This document shows positions 58,690 to 63,706 of a stretch of DNA of 63,706 nt, piece by piece. Below the pieces are notes generated by a model that was not told where the DNA came from, did not search any database, and saw only the letters and a program-made list of their open reading frames with translations. Origin of the DNA: Billgrantia endophytica (GTDB lineage Bacteria > Pseudomonadota > Gammaproteobacteria > Pseudomonadales > Halomonadaceae). The DNA is taken from NCBI RefSeq assembly GCF_002879615.1, contig NZ_PNRF01000015.1, positions 72,311 through 136,016 on the forward strand, written 5' to 3'. How positions within the stretch are numbered: position 1 is the first letter of the stretch; the number at the start of each line of letters is the position of its first letter. The translations under genes were made by a program, and so were the position numbers.

Positions 58690-59727
58690 ATGTCGATACG
58701 GGTACCTTACAGTGTCTTCGATAACCGCTGCGTCGAGGCGAGCGATCGCTTCGACGCCTGGCGCGAGAACATCGCCCCGGTATTCGACGTCGAACCGCAA
58801 CGTGGTGTCACACCGGCATCGCTGTCGGACTTCCTCTCCCGCGTCGAGGCCTACCACCTGGGCAACATGATGGTGGGCCGCGCGCAGACCGCCGCCCAGC
58901 GCTTTCGTCACGCCCGCCCCAACCAGCGCGTCGACCATCTACTGGTGCAGGTGCATCGTCGCGGCGGCTTCCAGGGGCGCCTGGGCGATATCGATGCCCG
59001 GGCGGGCGCGGCCCACGTCTCGCTCATCGACCTGGGGCGCCCCCTGGCCACCGAGACCAGCGACACCGACATCCTCAACCTGAACGTACTATTGCCACGT
59101 GACCTGTTCGCCGATCGGCCGGCGTTTCTCGACGGTGCCCACGGCCTGGTACTGGGGCCGGAGCGCGGCGCCTTTTTCGCCGATTACCTCCAGGCACTGT
59201 TGAACCGTCTGCCCACCCTGCCCTATGACGATGCCGACAGCATCACCACCATCACGCGTGACATGATCCTGGTCTGTTGCGCGGCCGACGCCGAAGCCCG
59301 GGCGCGGGTGGCGGCGCCGCTCCAGGCGCTGCAGCGTCAACGTATCGAACGCTTCATCGAACGGCGGCTCAGTTCGCCCCAACTGACGCCGGATATGCTA
59401 TGTCGGGCTGCCGCCATCTCCCGCACCCGGCTCTACCGCCTGTTCGAACACGACGGCGGTGTCATGCACTACATTCAGAGCCAGCGCCTGGCGCGCATAC
59501 GCGCCTGCCTGGAAGACCCCGGTGAACATCGCAGCATCGGCGAACTGGCGGCGGACTACGGCTTTCGCAGCCAGTCGCACTTCTCGCGCTGCTTCCACGC
59601 CCACTATCAGCTCACACCCCATGATGTCAGGCAGCGCGCCCGTGTCACCGCTGGCGTTACCCCACCCTCCTCCGCGCCTAATACCACCGAGCTTGCTGCC
59701 TGGATTCGTCAACTGCGAAACGCCTGA
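58690..59727 (+). CDS. AraC-family transcriptional regulator
   Basis: A 345-residue regulator. The N-terminal ~210 residues look like the AraC-binding-like (AraC_binding_2) domain (SLIDLGRPLATETSD, NLNVLLPRDLFA). The C-terminal ~110 residues carry two helix-turn-helix motifs: LTPDMLCRAAAISRTRLYRLF, and SIGELAADYGFRSQSHFSRCF with the family end YQLTPHDVRQ. The effector is unknown. It lies 245 bp upstream of a large autotransporter gene on the same strand, and direct repeats lie between them, so it may control that gene. Confidence 0.88.
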   Translation: MSIRVPYSVFDNRCVEASDRFDAWRENIAPVFDVEPQRGVTPASLSDFLSRVEAYHLGNMMVGRAQTAAQRFRHARPNQRVDHLLVQVHRRGGFQGRLGDIDARAGAAHVSLIDLGRPLATETSDTDILNLNVLLPRDLFADRPAFLDGAHGLVLGPERGAFFADYLQALLNRLPTLPYDDADSITTITRDMILVCCAADAEARARVAAPLQALQRQRIERFIERRLSSPQLTPDMLCRAAAISRTRLYRLFEHDGGVMHYIQSQRLARIRACLEDPGEHRSIGELAADYGFRSQSHFSRCFHAHYQLTPHDVRQRARVTAGVTPPSSAPNTTELAAWIRQLRNA

Positions 59728-59750
59728 TCGTCCGCTCACTCACTCGGCCC

Positions 59751-59797
59751 TTTTGCCTCTGCGTCCTTTTTTTCGGCGCTTTTTTGCCTGTGCGTCC
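59751..59797 (+). repeat. direct repeats, candidate AraC-type operator
   Basis: TTTTGCCTCTGCGTCC (59751-59766) recurs as TTTTGCCTGTGCGTCC (59782-59797), 15 of 16 identical, 31 bp apart. A preceding CGGC-C segment is also shared. AraC-family activators bind direct repeats on one helix face. The location is between the regulator stop and the autotransporter start. A binding role is inferred. Confidence 0.55.
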
Positions 59798-59932
59798 CGA
59801 TTTTCCCACCGTCGCTTGTGACCCCTCTCATGCCTTGGTACCACTGGCTTGATACTACAAGGGCACACGACCGCCTTCTCGGCCCTGCGACGGATGACGT
59901 AGCGCCTGAATAATCGACGATAAAAGGAAGTG

Positions 59933-59946
59933 CTGAACATGTTCAG
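59933..59946. repeat. 14-bp perfect palindrome before the autotransporter
   Basis: CTGAACATGTTCAG ends 25 bp before the autotransporter ATG. It could be an operator or an mRNA leader hairpin; it has no T run. Confidence 0.5.
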
Positions 59947-59971
59947 TGTTTCCAGAACGCAGGGGAACACC

Positions 59972-62900
59972 ATGAATCGCACCTACCGCACCCTCTTCAA
60001 CCGGGCGCTGGGCGCCTGGCAGGCTGTGGCTGAAACCGCCCGTGCGCGTGGCAAGGGCGATCGAGGCCCGGCCCGCGCCGCCTGCGTCCTGGCCGGAGCC
60101 TCGGCGCTGGTTCTGGCCGCCATTGGCGGTCCGCAGGCGGTAATGGCGCAAGCGGTGGTGGTGGAAGGCAATGTGTCGCCGGGGGGCGCCACATCGCCAA
60201 ACTGGAATATTGATGGTGACCTCATTGTCGGTAATGACGGCTATGGCAGCCTGACCATCGAAGACGGCGGCACGGTTACCAGCACCGACGGCTATATTGG
60301 CTCCGGCGTGGTGACGGTGTCGGGCGCGGGCTCGTCATGGGACAATTCGTTCAACCTCGTTGTGGGCCATGATGGGGACTATGCCGAACTGACCATAGAA
60401 GACGGCGGCACGGTTACCAACATCTACGGCTATATCGGCCACAACACTACCAGCGCGGTGACGGTGTCGGGGGACGACTCGTTGTGGACCAATACGGACC
60501 AGCTCTATGTCGGCCTTGAGAGCGATGGCGAACTGACCATCGAAGACGGCGGCACGGTCAGCAGCGTCGTCGGCTATATCGGCTACAGGTCAGGCAGTAC
60601 CGGCTCGGTGACGGTGACTGGCGCGGACTCGTCATGGGCCAATTCGAGGCAACTCTATGTCGGCCATCAGGGCGATTCCACCGGCACCCTGAATATCGGC
60701 GCGGTCGCCGGCGAAGATGCCACCGCGCCGGGGATGCTGGAGACGGATACGGTCTATTTAGGCAATGGCACCGGTCGCCTCGTCTTCAACCATAACGCCG
60801 ACGACTACGGGTTCGAGGCCGATCTGGTCAGCGGGGGTGATGGTAGCCACGCGATCGACCATCGGGCCGGTTCCACCACGCTCAGCGGCGACAACGAGGG
60901 CTTTACCGGTGACACCATCATCTCGGGCGGCACCCTGCGTGCCGGTGACGCCAGCGCTTTCGCCAACGCCACGGACTACACCATTGACGGTGGCACTCTC
61001 GACCTCAATAGCTACGACCTGACGATGTCATCGCTGTCCGGCGATGGGGGGGAGGTAATTCTGGGCTCGGCCAACCTCATCGTCGACCAGGGCGACGTTA
61101 CCGAGTATGCCGGCGATATCTCGGGTGGCGGTAGCCTGATTCATCAGGGTGGCGGCACTCTGACGCTGATGGGCGAGACCGAGCTCGGCGGCGATGTCAT
61201 CGTCGACGGCGGGGAGCTACGCATTGCCGACGGTGGCAGCGTCACGAACGACGAGGCCACCATCGGCTCTGGCACGGTGACCGTGACCGGCGAGAACTCG
61301 GAATGGATCAACGAAGGCTCCGGTTTCTTTGTCGGTCAAGGTGGCAGCGGCGAATTGACCATCGCCGACGGGGGGCGCGTCACCAGCACCCACACCGCCA
61401 TTGGCGCGTTTCATGACTCCAGTGGTACGGCGACCATCGGCGCGGCCGCCGGCGAAGACGCCACCGCACCGGGGGTGCTGGAGACGGATACGGTCCGCTT
61501 CGGCGATGGCGATGGCCGCCTCGTCTTCAATCATACCGCCGACGACTACCGTTTCGAGGCGGATCTGGTCAGCGATAGTGATAGTGATAGTAGCCACGTC
61601 ATCGGCCACTATGCCGGCACCACCATACTCAGCGGCAATAGTACGAACTTTAGCGGCGAGACGACGGTGAACGGCGGCACCCTGATCGTCGCGGACACAC
61701 TGGGCGGCTCGGCCGAGGTCGCGGGTGGGCGCTTGCAGGTGGACGGTACCTTTGCTGGCGATGTCGAGGCCGATGGTGACGGTATGGTCTCCGGCACTGG
61801 CACGATCGCGGGTGATCTGGTCGTTGCGGACGGCACGCTGTCGGGGTTCCAGGGCCAGACTCTGGCGGTCGATGGTGACCTGACACTCGATGCCGGCTCC
61901 CGCGTCGATGTGGCGCTGGGCGGCGCGCCGTCGGATGCCTTGTTCGATGTCGGCGGCGATCTGGTGCTCGACGGCACGCTCAACGTTGCCGACCAGGGCG
62001 GCTTCGGGGTGGGTGTCTACCGCCTCTTCGACTATCAAGATGCGCTGGACGATAACGGACTGGCCATCGGATCGACACCGGCAGGCGTGAATGCGAACGA
62101 ACTGTCCCTACAGACGGCCACTGCCAATCAGGTCAATCTCGTGTCGACGGTTGGTATGGAACTCGGTTTCTGGGATGGCGGCAATACCGATCTGCACGAT
62201 AATGACGCAATCGATGGCGGCTCGGGCGTCTGGCGCGCCGACGGGCGCAACTGGACCGATGCCGACGGCGAGCTGAACGGTCCCTACCAGCCTAACCCGA
62301 CCTTCGCCGTGTTCCAGGCCGAGGCCGGCACGGTGAGCGTCGATGACGAGGCCGGCGCGATCTCCGCCACCGGCATGCAGTTCGCCACCGACGGCTACCG
62401 CATCGAAGGGGATGCCATCGCACTCGAGGGGGCCGGTGGCGAAAGCATCATTCGCGTCGGCGACGGCACCGGGGACGGTGCCGGCATGACCGCGACCATC
62501 GCCTCGGAACTGACCGGCGATTCGGCTCTGATCACCTCCGATCTCGGTACCCTGGTGCTCGAAGGCGACAATACCTACACCGGTGGCACCGAGATCCGGG
62601 ATGGCGTGCTGTCGGTGTCATCCGACGCCAACCTCGGCCATGAGGACGGTGACCTGACTTTCGCCGGTGGTACCCTGGCCACCACCGACAGTTTCGATAG
62701 TACCCGCGATGTGGCACTCAGCGGCAACGGGCGCTTCGACGTCGCCGACGACACCACCCTCGGGCTGTCGGGGGAGATCGCCGGCAGCGGCGATCTACGC
62801 CTGGCTGGCCATGGCACCCTCGAACTCACCGGCACCAACGATTACGGCAACACCGTCGTCGAGGCCGGCACATTGCGCGGCAACGTCGAGGCGATCTCCG

Positions 62901-63706
62901 GCGATATCGCCAATGCCGGCACGGTGGTCTTCGACCAGGGCGGCGACGATACCTTCACCGGCGATATCGTCGGTTTCGACGGCGACGCCGGCGGCATGAT
63001 CAAGCAAGGTGACGGCACGCTGACGCTGGCCGGCACCAGCACGCTGGACTGGACCGTTGAGGCCGGCGGGTTGGTCTCGGCCAGCGACCGTTTTGGCGGC
63101 GACCTGGAAATCGACAAGGACGCTTCGTTCACCTTCGATCAGGCGAACGACGGCCATTACGCCGGCACCATCAGCGGTGACGGCGAGCTGCGCTTCAGCG
63201 GCGGCGGCAGCGTCGAACTGACTGGCGACAGCCACGGCTATACCGGGACGACCGCGGTCGACGGCACCACCCTTACCGTCAATGACACCTTCGGTGGCTC
63301 GCTGGCCGTGGGCAACGACGGCCGGCTGCAGGGCGATGGCACAGTGGGTGCCACCACCCTGGCCAACGATGCCACCATCGCCCCCGGCAACTCCATCGGC
63401 GAACTGACCGTCGACGGCGATCTGACCTTCGACGCTGGCTCCAGCTACGAGGTGGAAGTCGATCCTACTGGCAGCGACAGCGATCATATCCATGTCACCG
63501 GCACCGCTTATCTCGACGGCTCGGTGGCGCATATCGGCGAATCGGGTGACTACGATCCCGAGAGCACCTATCGCATCCTCAGCGCCGAGGGTGGGCTGGA
63601 CGGCGAGTTCGATGACGTGAGTTCCACCTTCGCCTTCCTCGACGCCGCGCTGGAATATGACACCGAGAGCAGCCTTCACGGCGTCGACCTGACCCTGACG
63701 CGTAAC
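59972..63706 (+). CDS. large autotransporter passenger (3' end beyond window)
   Basis: A frame from ATG at 59972 stays open to the window edge (1245 codons), so no stop is seen. The N-terminus is an extended signal peptide region (ESPR): MNRTYRTLFNRALGAW followed by a basic stretch, a hydrophobic core and a likely cleavage after AVMAQA (about residue 56). The passenger is a Gly/Asp/Thr-rich beta-helix with T5SS/PEP-CTERM-type repeats (LTIEDGGTVTS, GYIG, VTVSGAGSSW; at least five) and autotransporter-associated beta-strand repeats (GTLTLAGTSTL, GTLVLEGDNTYTGGT). The last residues (YRILSAEGG, FAFLDAALEYD, LTLTRN) are typical of the junction to a C-terminal beta-barrel, which would lie outside. 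It is probably a surface-exposed adhesin-like protein. Confidence 0.88.
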   Translation, partial: MNRTYRTLFNRALGAWQAVAETARARGKGDRGPARAACVLAGASALVLAAIGGPQAVMAQAVVVEGNVSPGGATSPNWNIDGDLIVGNDGYGSLTIEDGGTVTSTDGYIGSGVVTVSGAGSSWDNSFNLVVGHDGDYAELTIEDGGTVTNIYGYIGHNTTSAVTVSGDDSLWTNTDQLYVGLESDGELTIEDGGTVSSVVGYIGYRSGSTGSVTVTGADSSWANSRQLYVGHQGDSTGTLNIGAVAGEDATAPGMLETDTVYLGNGTGRLVFNHNADDYGFEADLVSGGDGSHAIDHRAGSTTLSGDNEGFTGDTIISGGTLRAGDASAFANATDYTIDGGTLDLNSYDLTMSSLSGDGGEVILGSANLIVDQGDVTEYAGDISGGGSLIHQGGGTLTLMGETELGGDVIVDGGELRIADGGSVTNDEATIGSGTVTVTGENSEWINEGSGFFVGQGGSGELTIADGGRVTSTHTAIGAFHDSSGTATIGAAAGEDATAPGVLETDTVRFGDGDGRLVFNHTADDYRFEADLVSDSDSDSSHVIGHYAGTTILSGNSTNFSGETTVNGGTLIVADTLGGSAEVAGGRLQVDGTFAGDVEADGDGMVSGTGTIAGDLVVADGTLSGFQGQTLAVDGDLTLDAGSRVDVALGGAPSDALFDVGGDLVLDGTLNVADQGGFGVGVYRLFDYQDALDDNGLAIGSTPAGVNANELSLQTATANQVNLVSTVGMELGFWDGGNTDLHDNDAIDGGSGVWRADGRNWTDADGELNGPYQPNPTFAVFQAEAGTVSVDDEAGAISATGMQFATDGYRIEGDAIALEGAGGESIIRVGDGTGDGAGMTATIASELTGDSALITSDLGTLVLEGDNTYTGGTEIRDGVLSVSSDANLGHEDGDLTFAGGTLATTDSFDSTRDVALSGNGRFDVADDTTLGLSGEIAGSGDLRLAGHGTLELTGTNDYGNTVVEAGTLRGNVEAISGDIANAGTVVFDQGGDDTFTGDIVGFDGDAGGMIKQGDGTLTLAGTSTLDWTVEAGGLVSASDRFGGDLEIDKDASFTFDQANDGHYAGTISGDGELRFSGGGSVELTGDSHGYTGTTAVDGTTLTVNDTFGGSLAVGNDGRLQGDGTVGATTLANDATIAPGNSIGELTVDGDLTFDAGSSYEVEVDPTGSDSDHIHVTGTAYLDGSVAHIGESGDYDPESTYRILSAEGGLDGEFDDVSSTFAFLDAALEYDTESSLHGVDLTLTRN
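60695..60832 (+). repeat. autotransporter internal repeat, copy A
   Basis: Encodes 46 residues from IGAVAGEDATAPGMLETD to FEADLVS. The same block recurs in copy B at 61436-61573 with 38 of 46 residues identical. Confidence 0.85.
61436..61573 (+). repeat. autotransporter internal repeat, copy B
   Basis: Second copy of the block at 60695-60832 (IGAAAGEDATAPGVLETD to FEADLVS). It is followed at once by a three-unit GATAGT microsatellite (61574-61592 region) encoding Asp-Ser repeats, which copy A lacks. Confidence 0.85.

Noticed and set aside
61217..62038. A minus-strand frame inside the autotransporter (also 62795-63679)
   Set aside because: It is antisense to a continuous repeat-bearing plus-strand frame; its regular composition reflects the Gly/Asp-rich repeats on the other strand.

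Overview
The window is a GC-rich chromosomal segment of a gammaproteobacterium. Gene content and order match the Pseudomonas/Halomonas lineage, and Halomonadaceae is the best guess. The reasons are the Pseudomonas-type clusters pilT-yggS-proC-yggT-metX-metW, dksA-gluQ-cbrA-cbrB-crcZ-pcnB-folK-panB-panC and grpE-dnaK-dnaJ...dapB-carA-carB-greA-yhbY-rlmE-ftsH-folP-glmM-tpiA-secG-tRNAs-rimP-nusA-infB-rbfA-truB-rpsO-pnp. Acidic protein tails and a PHB-type thiolase also fit a halophile. The species assignment is inference. Almost all of the window is core genome.

Layout. 1-3.1 kb: tyrS(-), anmK(+) and a short pilU remnant. 3.0-9.0 kb: pilT(-), then the (+) run yggS-proC-yggT-metX-metW-DUF4426-Rieske. 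9-11 kb: sfsA and an aminotransferase (-). 11.2-22.1 kb (+): dksA, gluQ, cbrX-cbrA-cbrB, the non-coding RNA crcZ, pcnB-folK, panB-panC-panD. 22.2-23.4 kb: thiolase. 23.6-38.3 kb (-): the translation, transcription and cell-envelope supercluster, with tRNA-fMet and tRNA-Leu(GAG). 38.5-53.3 kb: rlmE, yhbY(+), greA-carB-carA-dapB, three inserted genes (EamA exporter, DUF2218, SLC13 permease) and the heat-shock operon grpE-dnaK-dnaJ. 53.6-58.3 kb: recN, fur/bamE, rnfH-ratA, smpB and ssrA. 58.3-63.7 kb: an accessory tail after the ssrA 3' end, with an AraC-type regulator and a very large autotransporter passenger that is still open at the window edge.

The most interesting element lies between cbrB and pcnB. 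There is no plausible gene there, but there is a complete sigma54 control region: inverted TGTTAC/GTAACA half sites, then a -24/-12 promoter. It drives a ~500-nt RNA packed with A-rich CAACAA motifs and closed by a strong terminator. This is a CrcZ-type Hfq-titrating RNA, so the CbrAB carbon/nitrogen switch and Hfq-dependent catabolite repression are probably wired as in Pseudomonas, with different site spacing and RNA size.

Other points: pilU is reduced to its last 38 codons next to an intact pilT; a short ORF runs through the terminator in front of carA, as in an attenuator; the initiator tRNA has a U1-U72 mismatch; and direct repeats 31 bp apart lie between the AraC-type regulator and the autotransporter. 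No CRISPR array, rRNA, insertion sequence or integrase was seen.
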